From Prosthecobacter gellanilyticus (GTDB lineage: Bacteria > Verrucomicrobiota > Verrucomicrobiia > Verrucomicrobiales > Verrucomicrobiaceae), in NCBI RefSeq assembly GCF_007992435.1, contig NZ_BKAG01000029.1, forward strand, positions 1-64,000: a stretch of 64,000 bases of DNA, written 5' to 3'. A program made the translations under genes and the position numbers. Under the pieces are notes generated by a model. The model ran no database searches and was not told the origin of the DNA. It was given only the letters and a program-made list of their open reading frames with translations. Below are positions 36,095-45,502 of the stretch, one piece after another. Positions within the stretch are counted from its first letter, which is position 1, and each line of letters starts with the position of its first letter.

Positions 36095-36218
36095 AGTAGT
36101 GCTGGGCTTCAGCCCGCACCGATCTCGAACAACACGCTGGACCTGGATTGTCCGAAGACATGGATCCCGATCTCATGGCCTGACTGAGCTCTCACGCGCT
36201 AAAGCGCATGAGTACTTT
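36093..36218 (-). repeat. stop-codon-associated repeat, copy 7 (inverted)
   Basis: This 126-bp copy is inverted: it begins AAAGTAGTGCTGGGCTTCAG and ends with AGCGCATGAGTACTTT. Its end overlaps the TAA stop of the ketosynthase gene (36092-36094). The hairpin carries the CTAAAG/CTTTAG variant seen in copy 4. Confidence 0.84.
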
Positions 36219-36280
36219 GGCGGCTGGCGCAAGTCTGACTCGCTGGCGGCGTTAAATGCGTTCTCATTTCGTCACCGACC

Positions 36281-36883
36281 ATGAAACGCATCGCCATCGC
36301 CTCTCTCCTTCTCGCCACCACCTCTCTGCATGCCGATGACTGGCAGCCAGAAGCAGGTTTCAAAAGCCTCTTCAATGGCAAGGATCTCACCGGCTGGTGC
36401 TTCCGCGCCAAGACAGACCGCAAAGATCCGAAGATTGGCGAGGTGACGGAGAAGTTCGATGGCAAGACCACCTCCAGCGACAACTACTACAGCGCGAAGG
36501 ACGGTGTCTTCTCCGTGAACTTCCCCACGGAGATGGACAAGCTCACGGGCCAGATTTACACCGTCGAGGAGTTTCCAAAGAACTTCATTCTGAAGCTTGA
36601 GTTCCGCGCCAGCGTGAACGCGGACAGCGGCATCTTCATCCGCAAGCCACAGCTTCAGTGCCGTGACTACCTCGTGGCCGGTCCTTATAAAGAACTGAAG
36701 CAGTACAAGCCCCAGGAGTGGAACCAGGTGGAGGTCGTGGTGAAGGACGGCGTGGCCCGCTGCACCTGCAATGGCGAGGTCCTGGAAGCCGAGTTCAAGC
36801 TGCCCGAAACCGGCCCCATCGGCCTCGAAGGTGACCGCGGCCTCATGGAATACCGCCACATCCAGTTGAAGGCGGTGGAGTAA
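36281..36883 (+). CDS. DUF1080 (3-keto-disaccharide hydrolase-like) secreted protein
   Basis: This 200-residue protein has a signal peptide (about 1-18, ending LHA) and a LamG-like fold typical of DUF1080, with the opening GFKSLFNGKDLTGWCFRAK and a later SGIFIRKPQ and VKDGVARCTCNGE. The family includes 3-keto-glycoside hydrolases of planctomycetes, verrucomicrobia and Bacteroidota. A catalytic role is not provable here. It lies 62 bases after repeat copy 7 and is convergent with the LPS-kinase-like gene. Confidence 0.83.
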   Translation: MKRIAIASLLLATTSLHADDWQPEAGFKSLFNGKDLTGWCFRAKTDRKDPKIGEVTEKFDGKTTSSDNYYSAKDGVFSVNFPTEMDKLTGQIYTVEEFPKNFILKLEFRASVNADSGIFIRKPQLQCRDYLVAGPYKELKQYKPQEWNQVEVVVKDGVARCTCNGEVLEAEFKLPETGPIGLEGDRGLMEYRHIQLKAVE

Positions 36884-36889
36884 ATCTGG

Positions 36890-37702
36890 TTAGGCCTTTT
36901 TAGCCCTGGGAACGAACAGCTCGCGGCGGGCGGCGGCGAAGGCGCGCCGGTTGCCGCGGGGTTGTTCGCGCAGGTAGAAACGCCAGAAGGTGGAGAGCAC
37001 GCCGGCGGCTGGCTTGACACCGCAGCGCCGGAAGTTGCCGTAGAGGGAGCGCAGGTCGCGAATCACACGCTCAGGCTTTGAGGCGAGCTGCACGCGGATG
37101 CCTTCCATGTCGATGAACCAGAACTTGCCTTGTTCATCTTCGAGCAGGTTCTCGCAGCGCAGGTCACGATGGCGCAGGCCGCCCCCGTGCAGCCGTCCGA
37201 TCATGGTGCCGACAGTCCTGGCATGCTCCAGATCACCACCCGTGGAAAAAAAGGTGCGGTAAGTCTTTGCCCCCGGCACGCGCTGCATCACAAGGTAGCA
37301 GTGCTGGATCAGTCCGCGTCTCGGCGCCACTCCGGAGGCAATGGCGGCAGCCACAGGCAGCCCCAGATCCTCCAGCAGGCGGGCTTTGCGGAAGGCGAAG
37401 GTGGCCTTGGACGGCCGGATGAGATCCAGCAGCGCATCAGTCGGCTGGCGCACGTTGTAGCGCTTCACCACCAGACGGTCGTGGTAAACGAAATCCGACT
37501 TGCCGCCGAAGAGCCCGCGCTGCCGGCTGATGATGTTCTTTTCCGGCTCCTTCAGGATGCTCTCCAGCTCAGGATAATCTACCGCCTTCGGGTGCATGCG
37601 CCAGTTGATAGGCCCGACCTGCAGCCAGTGCGCAGGCACACCTGCTCCGGTGCATAGGCGCCAGCAGATGGTTGCGATCCTGGAGAAACCTGGGGAGGGC
37701 AT
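36890..37702 (-). CDS. lipopolysaccharide-core kinase-like protein (InaA/KdkA family)
   Basis: This 270-residue protein kinase-fold enzyme keeps the ATP-anchor Lys (VVKRYN), the catalytic loop HRDLRCENLL (about 177-186) and FIDMEG, where the metal-binding Asp sits. It resembles LPS core kinases that phosphorylate heptose or Kdo. There is no membrane span. A later ATG (residue 36) is an alternative start. Only six bases separate it from the convergent DUF1080 gene. Confidence 0.75.
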   Translation of the reverse strand: MPSPGFSRIATICWRLCTGAGVPAHWLQVGPINWRMHPKAVDYPELESILKEPEKNIISRQRGLFGGKSDFVYHDRLVVKRYNVRQPTDALLDLIRPSKATFAFRKARLLEDLGLPVAAAIASGVAPRRGLIQHCYLVMQRVPGAKTYRTFFSTGGDLEHARTVGTMIGRLHGGGLRHRDLRCENLLEDEQGKFWFIDMEGIRVQLASKPERVIRDLRSLYGNFRRCGVKPAAGVLSTFWRFYLREQPRGNRRAFAAARRELFVPRAKKA

Positions 37703-37931
37703 GGGTGGAAAGCCTTCGAAATAGGTGAGGCCAAAGGTTCAAACAACTATTTCTTCACAGGACCGTCACAAGTCCGCCTTTCATCCCGGACACGTCAGGG
37801 GGCAGAGTTGTGTGAAATCAAAAAAATAGGCTTGCCTGCCAAACCGGCGGTCTGCTAAAAAGTATGACAATTCCGCGTTCCCCCCAGCGGATGGTCAGGC
37901 TGAAGTTCAACCTTCCACCCTCCCCATCGAC

Positions 37932-38249
37932 ATGCTGACACCCACTGACATCACTGAATATGGAGAACGCCACGTAGAGAAATGGCTGACAGGTCAAGGC
38001 TACCGCTGCTTCCACAACACCCAGCGGCACGGCACCAAGGACCTTGAGGCCCGTGGCGGCGAGAACAACATGCTGATTCACGTGCTCGCAGGACTGGCAT
38101 CGCACTCATTGCCAAACCTCTCCCAAACGGAGCACGACAGCGTCTGTTCACGCGCCATCATGCTGGGCTTTGATGCCTGGCTGGCAGAGGTGCAGATGGA
38201 TCGCCATGGCGACCAGGTGGGCGACATCCAGTGGAAGCAACTCACCTGA
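37932..38249 (+). CDS. small hypothetical protein, possibly endonuclease-like
   Basis: This 105-residue protein is unassigned. The N-terminal half has TEYGERHVEKWLTGQGYRCF, then TKDLEARGG and IHVLAG; this faintly recalls the E-...-D-...-ExK layout of PD-(D/E)xK nucleases, but the final K is missing, so activity is doubtful. It lies alone in a 685-bp gap between the LPS-kinase-like gene and the Ser/Thr kinase. The 229 bases upstream contain no convincing promoter, and a strong hairpin terminator follows at 38296-38334. Confidence 0.45.
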   Translation: MLTPTDITEYGERHVEKWLTGQGYRCFHNTQRHGTKDLEARGGENNMLIHVLAGLASHSLPNLSQTEHDSVCSRAIMLGFDAWLAEVQMDRHGDQVGDIQWKQLT

Positions 38250-38295
38250 GCTTGCCTGCGGCACCACGCTGCACTTGTGCCGCCGGGCCAGCTAA

Positions 38296-38334
38296 GCAGC
38301 CATCTCGCAGTGCGAGATGGCTGACTGCTTTTTA
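38296..38334 (+). terminator. rho-independent terminator
   Basis: The arms AGCCATCTCGCA (38298-38309) and TGCGAGATGGCT (38311-38322) are perfectly complementary, extended by a C-G pair outside. A run of five T (38329-38333) follows after ACTGC. It would terminate transcription of the 105-residue ORF. Confidence 0.75.
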
Positions 38335-38387
38335 CATCAAACCAAGAGGGGAAAGATAGCTGACAGGGGGGGCGGTTGTTCGCTCCC

Positions 38388-40805
38388 TCACTGCGCCACC
38401 TTCAGCCAGCGCTGGCGGAAAGCACGGTTCTCTTCCATAAGCTGGGCGGCCACCGTGGCGGAGAGATTTGTCAACCCGGCCACGCGGGCAAATGCGGCGA
38501 TCTCCTCCTGGCGCAGGTAATACTCCGTGCTGTCCGTGGTCTGCGCGGCGAAGTACTGCGCGGCATCCAGCAGCGTCTGGGCAGACACATCTGCCAGCGG
38601 GAGTGTGAGCTCGCCCCGGCTCAGGGAGATGGTGACGGTGTCGAGCGTGCCAGCCGTGAGCTTGCCCTCGATGCTGCCGCCTCCACGGCGATGCAGAGGC
38701 CCCGAGTATCCGCCGCGGGTTTCCAGGTCCGTGAAAAGCCGTGTGAGGAAGTTGCCAGCCTGGGCATGCAGATAGCGCTGTCCATCCAGGGCGGACTGAA
38801 CTTCGGGACATTCGAAGCGCATGTCACGCAGCATGGTCGTGACACGCTTGTAGTTATACCCTTCGATCAATGTCGGGATGGTGGCCAGGATCTCATGCCA
38901 CTGCCCCAGCTCACGCTCACGGAGCACGCGGTCCGTGGCGATCTGCCGGTCCTCCTGCTCCAGTTTCAACCGGGACAGCTCGCTCTTGATCGGAGCTTCC
39001 CATCCTTCGATCAGAGCTTTCAGGCTGGGCACTTTCTCAAGCTGTTTGCGCTGGGTGCGCAGGGTCTCCAGCACCTTGCGGCAGTCATCAATGGTCTTCG
39101 GCAGCGCTGGTTCGACCAGGGCCACGGCGAGCGCCATGTCCGCCTCATGCTGGGCCACGAGCTGTGCATAGGGCGGGATCCAGTTCAGGGTCACCAGAGC
39201 CGTGTCAGCGCTCTTTTGGAGATCACCGAGATGAGATTTGAAGTGACTCAACAGACGGGCGCCGAGGCGGGCATCACCGAAATGCCACTCCGCCAGACCA
39301 TGAATGAGATAGCCCAGGATGGCTTCGTTCTCCGTGGAGTAGTCCAGTTCGTCAAGGTCGATGCCCGGGGGCATGTTCTTGGTGAAGCGCTCGCCCAGAG
39401 TGCGGAAAAACCCGACGAGGTTTTCACTCACCAGCATGCTGCTGCCGCTGCCCGTGTTCTGGCTGAGCGCGGTCAGATGCTTGGCGGCATCAGGCTTCCT
39501 GTCGCGCATGATGTCACAGATCGCGGCGTTCACATGAGCCCAGTTCAGCGTTGGCTGGCGCAGGTCGTCACGGATCAGGCGCTCGAACTGATGGCGCGCT
39601 TCTTCATACTGGCGTTTTTCCAGCATCAGACTGCGCGCGGCGATGAACCTCTCCGCCACGGTGCGTTTGTCATCCGCCGGCACCACCACACCATCACCCG
39701 CGAGTTCCTGGCTGCTGGTGTCCAGCCTCTGGGTGACGGATGCTGCCTTGCGCTGACCTGCGAACTGCACGGTCCAGCCCACCAGGAAGGCCACCAGCAT
39801 GGCTGCGGCGGCAGTCATGGCCCAGCGCATGCGCCGGCTGGTTAGGCGCCAGCGGGTGACGTAGCCTTGGTTCAGCAGACCTTCCGCGAGACGCAGCTCG
39901 TCCACGGTCTCATCATAGTTCGCGCAGCGTTCCTGGGGGCGGAAAGCCAGCATGCGGTTGATCGCATGAATGGTTCGCGGGGCGAAGCGCATGCCGCTGT
40001 CTTCCAGTGCTACACGGCGGCATTTGATCATGCGCAGTTGCTCGATGCTGTCCGTGTCCGCCTTGTGCGGGGGCTTGCCGGTCAGGGCATGATAAAGGGA
40101 GGCACCGAGGCTGAAAATATCGCTCCGATAGTCTTCGCGGTTATCCAGCACCTTCTCCGGAGCCACATAGTAGGGCGTGGCCCAGATCTCGCCAGAGTTG
40201 TCTCCGCCTCGGTCGACGAAGAGCGCCAGGCCAAAGTCCACCACCTTGGCGGTGCCGGTTTCGGTGAAAAGGATGTTCGCTGGCTTCACATCGCGGTGAA
40301 TCAGGCCCATCTGCTGGGCGGCGCGCAGGCCCTCAGCCACCTCCAGGCCGATGCGCAGGGCCTCGGTCTCCTTGATGCGGCCATCCCGGCGGATGCGCTG
40401 CTCCAGGTTCCCGCCGTCCACCAGCTCCATGGCGATGTAGAAGTAACCCTGGTCATAGCCCACAGAGTAGAGCTTGATGACGTTCGGGTGGTTCACATTG
40501 GCCGTGATCAGGGCCTCCTGGCGGAACTGCTCGATGCGGGTGGCATCGCGGCTGTAGCGCTGGTTCAGGATCTTCAGCGCCACGCGCCTGCCCAGGGTCT
40601 CGTCTTCAGCCTCGAACACCCGGCTCATGCCACCCTCGCCGATCTGGCGGATGATCATGAAGTGGTCGAACTTCCGCCGCACGCGCACCATCTGCCCGCA
40701 AAAGGGGCATTTCAGCTTGGTGAAGGGGTCCAGGGAGGTCACATCGATCTGGTTTTGGCAGACCGGACAGGTGCTCAAGTAGGACTGTTCAGGGACGGGA
40801 TACAC
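38388..40805 (-). CDS. Ser/Thr protein kinase with zinc ribbon and membrane anchor
   Basis: This 805-residue protein has an N-terminal zinc ribbon (Cys13, 16, 33 and 36), a Hanks-type kinase domain (about 47-300) with GEGGMS (56-61), ATP-anchoring Lys78, HRDVKPAN (170-177) and DFG (190-192), a membrane span near 325-349, and a long extracytoplasmic helical region to the C-terminus. The kinase domain looks catalytically complete. Zinc ribbons before such a kinase are common in Verrucomicrobiota and Planctomycetes. The 190 bases upstream hold nothing recognised; the partner substrate is unknown. Confidence 0.87.
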   Translation of the reverse strand: MYPVPEQSYLSTCPVCQNQIDVTSLDPFTKLKCPFCGQMVRVRRKFDHFMIIRQIGEGGMSRVFEAEDETLGRRVALKILNQRYSRDATRIEQFRQEALITANVNHPNVIKLYSVGYDQGYFYIAMELVDGGNLEQRIRRDGRIKETEALRIGLEVAEGLRAAQQMGLIHRDVKPANILFTETGTAKVVDFGLALFVDRGGDNSGEIWATPYYVAPEKVLDNREDYRSDIFSLGASLYHALTGKPPHKADTDSIEQLRMIKCRRVALEDSGMRFAPRTIHAINRMLAFRPQERCANYDETVDELRLAEGLLNQGYVTRWRLTSRRMRWAMTAAAAMLVAFLVGWTVQFAGQRKAASVTQRLDTSSQELAGDGVVVPADDKRTVAERFIAARSLMLEKRQYEEARHQFERLIRDDLRQPTLNWAHVNAAICDIMRDRKPDAAKHLTALSQNTGSGSSMLVSENLVGFFRTLGERFTKNMPPGIDLDELDYSTENEAILGYLIHGLAEWHFGDARLGARLLSHFKSHLGDLQKSADTALVTLNWIPPYAQLVAQHEADMALAVALVEPALPKTIDDCRKVLETLRTQRKQLEKVPSLKALIEGWEAPIKSELSRLKLEQEDRQIATDRVLRERELGQWHEILATIPTLIEGYNYKRVTTMLRDMRFECPEVQSALDGQRYLHAQAGNFLTRLFTDLETRGGYSGPLHRRGGGSIEGKLTAGTLDTVTISLSRGELTLPLADVSAQTLLDAAQYFAAQTTDSTEYYLRQEEIAAFARVAGLTNLSATVAAQLMEENRAFRQRWLKVAQ

Positions 40806-40995
40806 TCGGGAAGGGTAAAAAAGAGAGGATGTCTGGAGTTTCTAGAGGAAGGAACGGGCCAAGGTGAAGAGGAAAAAAGCGTTGATTTTGGAGTCAGGTG
40901 TGGGCTTTTGACTCATCTGTGGCGTTTTTGTTCACGCTTGTCGTATGCCAGAAATTACAGATTGCTAAATTAATTCGAAAATCGACTTTCAAACT

Positions 40996-41907
40996 GTGGA
41001 ATGGACCCTCTCTGATGCCGCCGAAGCCGGCTCCCGACTCGACAAACACCTTGCTGGCCGCTTTTCCGACCTCTCCCGGGCTCGGGTGCAGGACCTGATC
41101 AAGGACGGCCATGTGAGCCTGAACGGCCGCCCAGCGAAGGCCAGCGCCACCCTAAAGCTGGGGGACCAGCTCACCATGACCATCCCCGAGGCTGTTCCCG
41201 TGGAGGTGGTGGCCCAGGACATTCCCCTGGACGTGCTTTTTGAGGATAGTGACATCCTGGTGCTGAACAAGGCCCCCGGCTTGGTCGTCCACCCCGCCGC
41301 TGGAAACCCGGATGGCACCCTGGTAAATGCCCTCCTCCATCATTGTGACGACCTCAGCGGCATCGGCGGGGAGATGCGCCCCGGGATTGTGCACCGTCTC
41401 GACAAGGATACCTCTGGCTGCATGGTCGTGGCGAAGAACGACATCGCCCACCGTCGCCTCACTGAGGCCTTCGCGGAGCGTCGCTTGAGCAAAATCTACC
41501 TCGCCGCCATCAACGGCCTGCCGAAAGAGCAGGGGGGGCGCGTGCAAAACATGATCGGCCGTCACCCCGTGGACCGCAAACGCATGGCCATCCTCTATGA
41601 CGGGGCAGGGAAGGAGGCTGTGACCGAATGGGAGCAAGTCGCCACTTATAAAGGCAGCGCCCTCATCCGCTGCAAGCTCCTCACCGGCCGCACTCATCAG
41701 ATCCGCGTGCACATGCGGGAGAGCCTCGGCCACCCCATCCTCGGGGACCCGATCTATGGTAATCCCAAGCGCCAGATCGTCCCCGTGACCCGCCTCATGC
41801 TCCACGCCTGGAAGCTCAGCTTTCATCACCCGATCCATGATCAGCCCATGAATTTCGAGGCCCAGGTGCCGGAGGAGTTCAAGCCGTGGGTGGCAGGGAT
41901 GCAGTAA
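40996..41907 (+). CDS. rluD: RluD/RluA-family pseudouridine synthase
   Basis: This 303-residue enzyme isomerises uridines in 23S rRNA. It has an N-terminal S4-like RNA-binding domain (about 12-60) and the catalytic motif HRLDKDTSG (133-141), with Asp136 as the catalytic residue. The downstream TGRTHQIRVHM is a second family signature. GTG at 40996 begins the S4-like domain in frame. It is divergent from the Ser/Thr kinase gene. Confidence 0.9.
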   Translation: MEWTLSDAAEAGSRLDKHLAGRFSDLSRARVQDLIKDGHVSLNGRPAKASATLKLGDQLTMTIPEAVPVEVVAQDIPLDVLFEDSDILVLNKAPGLVVHPAAGNPDGTLVNALLHHCDDLSGIGGEMRPGIVHRLDKDTSGCMVVAKNDIAHRRLTEAFAERRLSKIYLAAINGLPKEQGGRVQNMIGRHPVDRKRMAILYDGAGKEAVTEWEQVATYKGSALIRCKLLTGRTHQIRVHMRESLGHPILGDPIYGNPKRQIVPVTRLMLHAWKLSFHHPIHDQPMNFEAQVPEEFKPWVAGMQ

Positions 41908-42036
41908 AGAAAGAGGCCGGTGACGATACCTTGACTTGCACAGGCCGTTTGCTTGCGGCTTCCCTGCTTCATATCGGCTCAGGTGTTCTTTCCCGCTTGA
42001 AGCGGCACCCTCGTCACGTTTAAGACCAGATCCCCC

Positions 42037-43017
42037 ATGTTTTTTGTCGCCCAGCCAGAGCCCAGCCGTCTTGGAGATGTCTTGATGGCATTCCTCAGCA
42101 TCGTTTTTGAAGGTGCCCCTTACATCCTCGTGGGCACCGTCCTTTCGGGCCTGATCGCCGCCTTTTTAGACTCGCGGTTGCTGGACAAGGTGCTGCCGAA
42201 AAACGGCGTGCTCTCCACTCTCGTGGCCGGGGTGCTGGGGCTGGTGTTTCCGGTCTGTGAGTGTGCTGTGGTGCCGGTGATCAAGCGTCTGGTGCAGAAG
42301 GGCCTGCCGGTCTCCTGTGCGGTGACCTACATGCTGGCTGCGCCGATCATGAACCCGATCGTGGCCATCAGCACGCTCACGGCGTTCAAGGAGTTCCAGA
42401 AGGTCACAGGCTGGGAAACTCTGGGAAATGCCACCATGACCATCTCCCGCCTTTCGCTGGGTTATGCTGTGGCGGTGATCGTGGGCCTCATCGTGCTTCG
42501 CTTCCGGCCTGATCAGATCTTGAAACCCAAGGTGGTGGAAGGCATCGCCAAGGCGAATCCGGATGCCGGGCATGCGCACGCTCCAGCCTCCAGCTTCAAT
42601 GCCAAGCTGGTGCATGCCATGCGCGCTGCCATGGGAGATTTCCTGGACACGACGATGTACTTCACCATCGGCGTCATCATCACCTCGGTCTTCAACACCC
42701 AGGTCGACCAGTCCATCCTGAACACCGTCGCTTCGAACGAATGGCTGGCTTTGCCGTCTATCATGGGGCTGGCCGTCGTATTGTCCCTGTGCAGCACCTC
42801 GGATGCCTTCATCGCCGCGCCCATGGCAGTCTTCTCCATGGCGGCGAAACTGGCCTTCCTGGTCTTCGGCCCGATGATGGATATCAAGCTGCTGTTTATG
42901 TATTCGGGCGTGTTCAAGCGCCGCGTTGTTCTCGCTCTCCTGATCGGTCTGTTCTTCCTCATCGGCGTTCTCTCCGAGCCGTGGATGATGATGATCCAAA
43001 AGCTGGCTGCCAAGTAA
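42037..43017 (+). CDS. DUF318/UPF0718-family permease (metal efflux-type)
   Basis: This 326-residue protein has about eight membrane spans. It keeps the family motif VFPVCECAVVPVIKRL with its Cys pair (about 69-84) and the following AAPIMNPIV. The family is proposed to export metal ions and usually travels with a DUF1980 protein, which follows 69 bases downstream. Divalent metal export is therefore a reasonable inference; the actual substrate was not determined. No Zur- or metal-box was recognised upstream. Confidence 0.83.
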   Translation: MFFVAQPEPSRLGDVLMAFLSIVFEGAPYILVGTVLSGLIAAFLDSRLLDKVLPKNGVLSTLVAGVLGLVFPVCECAVVPVIKRLVQKGLPVSCAVTYMLAAPIMNPIVAISTLTAFKEFQKVTGWETLGNATMTISRLSLGYAVAVIVGLIVLRFRPDQILKPKVVEGIAKANPDAGHAHAPASSFNAKLVHAMRAAMGDFLDTTMYFTIGVIITSVFNTQVDQSILNTVASNEWLALPSIMGLAVVLSLCSTSDAFIAAPMAVFSMAAKLAFLVFGPMMDIKLLFMYSGVFKRRVVLALLIGLFFLIGVLSEPWMMMIQKLAAK

Positions 43018-43086
43018 GTCCCCGCCCGCTGCTCCCGGTTCACCGTTTTCTTCCTCTTTGCTCTAAGCCCTCAGCTCTTCGCTTCT

Positions 43087-44364
43087 ATGTCCGGAACTCG
43101 CACCACCATCCACTTCATCGGCGTCCTGATCATGCTGATCTGGAGCGCCGTGCTCCTCTATTTCCACATCAGCGGCCGTGTGAACGCCTATCTGCCGCCG
43201 GACGGCATTTTCCGCCAGATGGTGCTCATCGCCGGCATTGGCATGGGCGTAGTGGGGCTCTTCAATCTCTTCACCACCCAGGCAGATGACGGCGGTTGTT
43301 CCAGCCATGATTGTGATCACGATCATGGTCACGGGCATGATGATCATCACCACCACGACCATGGGCACAGTCATAAAGAGGGCTGCTGCGGCCATGATCA
43401 CAATCACGATCATGGGCATGCAAAGGGGCACGTGCACACGAAGGATTGCGGACATGATCATGGTCACGACCATGACCACTCGCACAAGGATTGCGGCCAC
43501 GATCACGGTCATAAGCACGATCATGAAGGCTGCTGCGACCACGATCACGACCATGGTCACGCACACTCTCATCAGCACGCACATTCTCATGACCATGGTC
43601 ACGGCATCCTTGAGGAAAGCGCCTGGCCGGGACGCATTGCCGCCATCTTGATGCTTATCGCTCCGCTGACCTGGGCCGCCTTTAAAAGCCCGGATCGCTA
43701 TAGCGGCAACGCGGTGGTGAACAAGGGGCTCTACAACCCCAATTACGAAGACAAGACCAACGCGGAGAAGTTTGCCCTGCGTCCTGTGGACAAATCGGCG
43801 CCTGCGGCTGCCACTGCCGCCGTGAAGACGGAGCGTGCTGCGCCGAACCCAACTCCGATGCCGGACTCGGCACCGCCTCCACCGGCCCAGTTCAAGGATG
43901 CGGACAAGGTCGCCAAGGCTGCGCCTGCACCTCCAGACAAGGCACAGAGCTTCGGTAGCTTCACCCTGGAAGACTTGAAGAAGCAGGTGCCGCAAAACAA
44001 GAATGGCGACTTCGTTCTCGAAGTGCCTGAGATCTACTACACCGGCGGCGATCTGGAAGTGCAGAAGGTCATCACCGGCCAGTCGGTGGAAACCACGGCC
44101 CAGGTGCTGCCTGAGAAGGTGAATAATGCGGATGGCCATCGCCTCCGCATCTTCCGCCTCATGGTGCAGTGCTGTGCTGCGGATGCGCGTCCTTATTCCA
44201 TCCCCGTCGACTTCGGCAAGAAGGCTCCTGAGTTCAAGGAGATGAGCTGGGTGAAGGTGGTCGGCAAGATGTCCTACAAGAAAGAGGGCGACCAGGTCGT
44301 GCCGATTATTGAAGCCACCAGCATCGAAGAAACACCCGCTCCGGCGGATGCGATGATCTATTGA
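43087..44364 (+). CDS. TIGR03943/DUF1980-family putative permease subunit with His-rich insert
   Basis: This 425-residue protein has two N-terminal membrane spans (about 8-28 and 40-58), a His/Asp/Gly/Cys-rich segment spanning about residues 72-175, a further span near 180-200, and a C-terminal soluble domain (about 300-425). The His-rich segment is built from HD, HG, HS and CC/CG units and looks like a metal-binding reservoir. It is coupled to the upstream permease. The DNA of the insert (about 43300-43608) is low-complexity and prone to length change. Confidence 0.83.
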   Translation: MSGTRTTIHFIGVLIMLIWSAVLLYFHISGRVNAYLPPDGIFRQMVLIAGIGMGVVGLFNLFTTQADDGGCSSHDCDHDHGHGHDDHHHHDHGHSHKEGCCGHDHNHDHGHAKGHVHTKDCGHDHGHDHDHSHKDCGHDHGHKHDHEGCCDHDHDHGHAHSHQHAHSHDHGHGILEESAWPGRIAAILMLIAPLTWAAFKSPDRYSGNAVVNKGLYNPNYEDKTNAEKFALRPVDKSAPAAATAAVKTERAAPNPTPMPDSAPPPPAQFKDADKVAKAAPAPPDKAQSFGSFTLEDLKKQVPQNKNGDFVLEVPEIYYTGGDLEVQKVITGQSVETTAQVLPEKVNNADGHRLRIFRLMVQCCAADARPYSIPVDFGKKAPEFKEMSWVKVVGKMSYKKEGDQVVPIIEATSIEETPAPADAMIY

Positions 44365-44629
44365 TTCATCACGAGGGCATGTTCTTGGTTTCCTGAAAGG
44401 AGCCAGGAGGCTCCGAGTGTCTGGCAACGAAGAACCATGAACAACGAACCGTGAACGGTTCGGTTCGAGGTGAATTCTTTGTCACACTTTGCGACATGGT
44501 GGTCGTGGGTGACGCTACAGGCCTGTAAAATCAAGGCTTCCAGCGTCATGACATGATTTGTGACGGCCGCGTCACTGTCGGAATCGTTGCTTGGGATTCG
44601 AGTCTGGCAGCGCTTTGGGCGCGGCGTTC
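44365..44629. other. intergenic region with two small hairpins
   Basis: Downstream of the DUF1980 gene, GGAGCC-AGGA-GGCTCC (44399-44414) and GAACCG-TGAA-CGGTTC (44446-44461) form perfect 6-bp stems. Neither has a T-run. A direct role is not obvious; they may slow decay of the permease mRNA. The remainder before the TPR gene shows nothing recognised. Confidence 0.35.
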
Positions 44630-45502
44630 ATGCGACGTCTCGCGTTCATTCTCACCCTCATGCTGCCGCTTTCCCAGGCCTCAGGCCATGGGGCTTATCA
44701 TGATGAGTTGCTGCGCATCGGTCATGAGCTGGAAACGAAACCGGAAGACAGTTCGCTATACCGCCAGCGGGCTGTGTTGCACATGGGGCACGAAGACTGG
44801 CAGGCAGCGTTGGTGGATCTGGAGCGGGTAGATCGTCTGCAACCTGACGCATCTGACACGAATGGTTTGCGCGGTCAGGCGCTGAATCTCGCCAAGCAGT
44901 GGGCGGCAGCACAGGCTGTGCTCTCGCAGCATCTCACCCTTCATCCGGATGATGGTGATGCCTTGTTTCAACGCGGACGTGCGCGCCGGCATCTCGATGA
45001 CAAGCAAGCGGCAGTCACTGACTACCGTGCAGCCTTTGAAAAGGAAGGGGCCCGACAGACCGAGCAGGTGAGCGAGATCGCCGAGGTCATCGCAGAGCAG
45101 GATGGTGCAGATGAGGCCGCGTTTTTCCTGGAGCAAGTGTTGGTCAAGGCAGGCAATGAGCCGGGTCTGCTCCAGCAGGTGATCGATCTGTATCTCCGCA
45201 GTGGTCAGGTCGAGCCTGCCTTGCGTCACCTTGAATCACTTCAGCGTGTGATGCCGAGGCCTGAGCCCATCATGGCGCGGCGCGCTCAGATTCTATCAGA
45301 GGCAGGGCGTCAGGCTGAGGCCAGGGAGGCTTGGACGTCTTTGCGAACTCATCTGCTGGCACTGCCCAATCTCGACCGAGGCACCGCGGCCATGAGCCAG
45401 CTCCTCCAGCAGGCAGATCAGGCCCTGGGCGTGACCACCCTCGCGCCGGTCAGCGCGCCTCCTGCCGCACCTGCACCCTCTCCCTCACTCCCGAAACCAT
45501 GA
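44630..45502 (+). CDS. TPR-containing secreted protein
   Basis: This 290-residue protein has a signal peptide (about 1-18, ending SQASG) and tetratricopeptide-like helical repeats (about 25-230), with the typical A/Y/L positions such as LYRQRAVLHMGHEDWQAALVDLERVDRLQPD. A Pro/Ala-rich tail ends it. ATG at 44630 gives the signal peptide. Its stop overlaps the start of the giant phosphoesterase by four bases, so both are coupled and probably act at the same place. Confidence 0.8.
   Translation: MRRLAFILTLMLPLSQASGHGAYHDELLRIGHELETKPEDSSLYRQRAVLHMGHEDWQAALVDLERVDRLQPDASDTNGLRGQALNLAKQWAAAQAVLSQHLTLHPDDGDALFQRGRARRHLDDKQAAVTDYRAAFEKEGARQTEQVSEIAEVIAEQDGADEAAFFLEQVLVKAGNEPGLLQQVIDLYLRSGQVEPALRHLESLQRVMPRPEPIMARRAQILSEAGRQAEAREAWTSLRTHLLALPNLDRGTAAMSQLLQQADQALGVTTLAPVSAPPAAPAPSPSLPKP

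Noticed and set aside
43300-43608. CRISPR-like tandem repetition
   Set aside because: The repeated units are in-frame codons for His, Asp and Gly inside a coding sequence, without spacer-repeat alternation.
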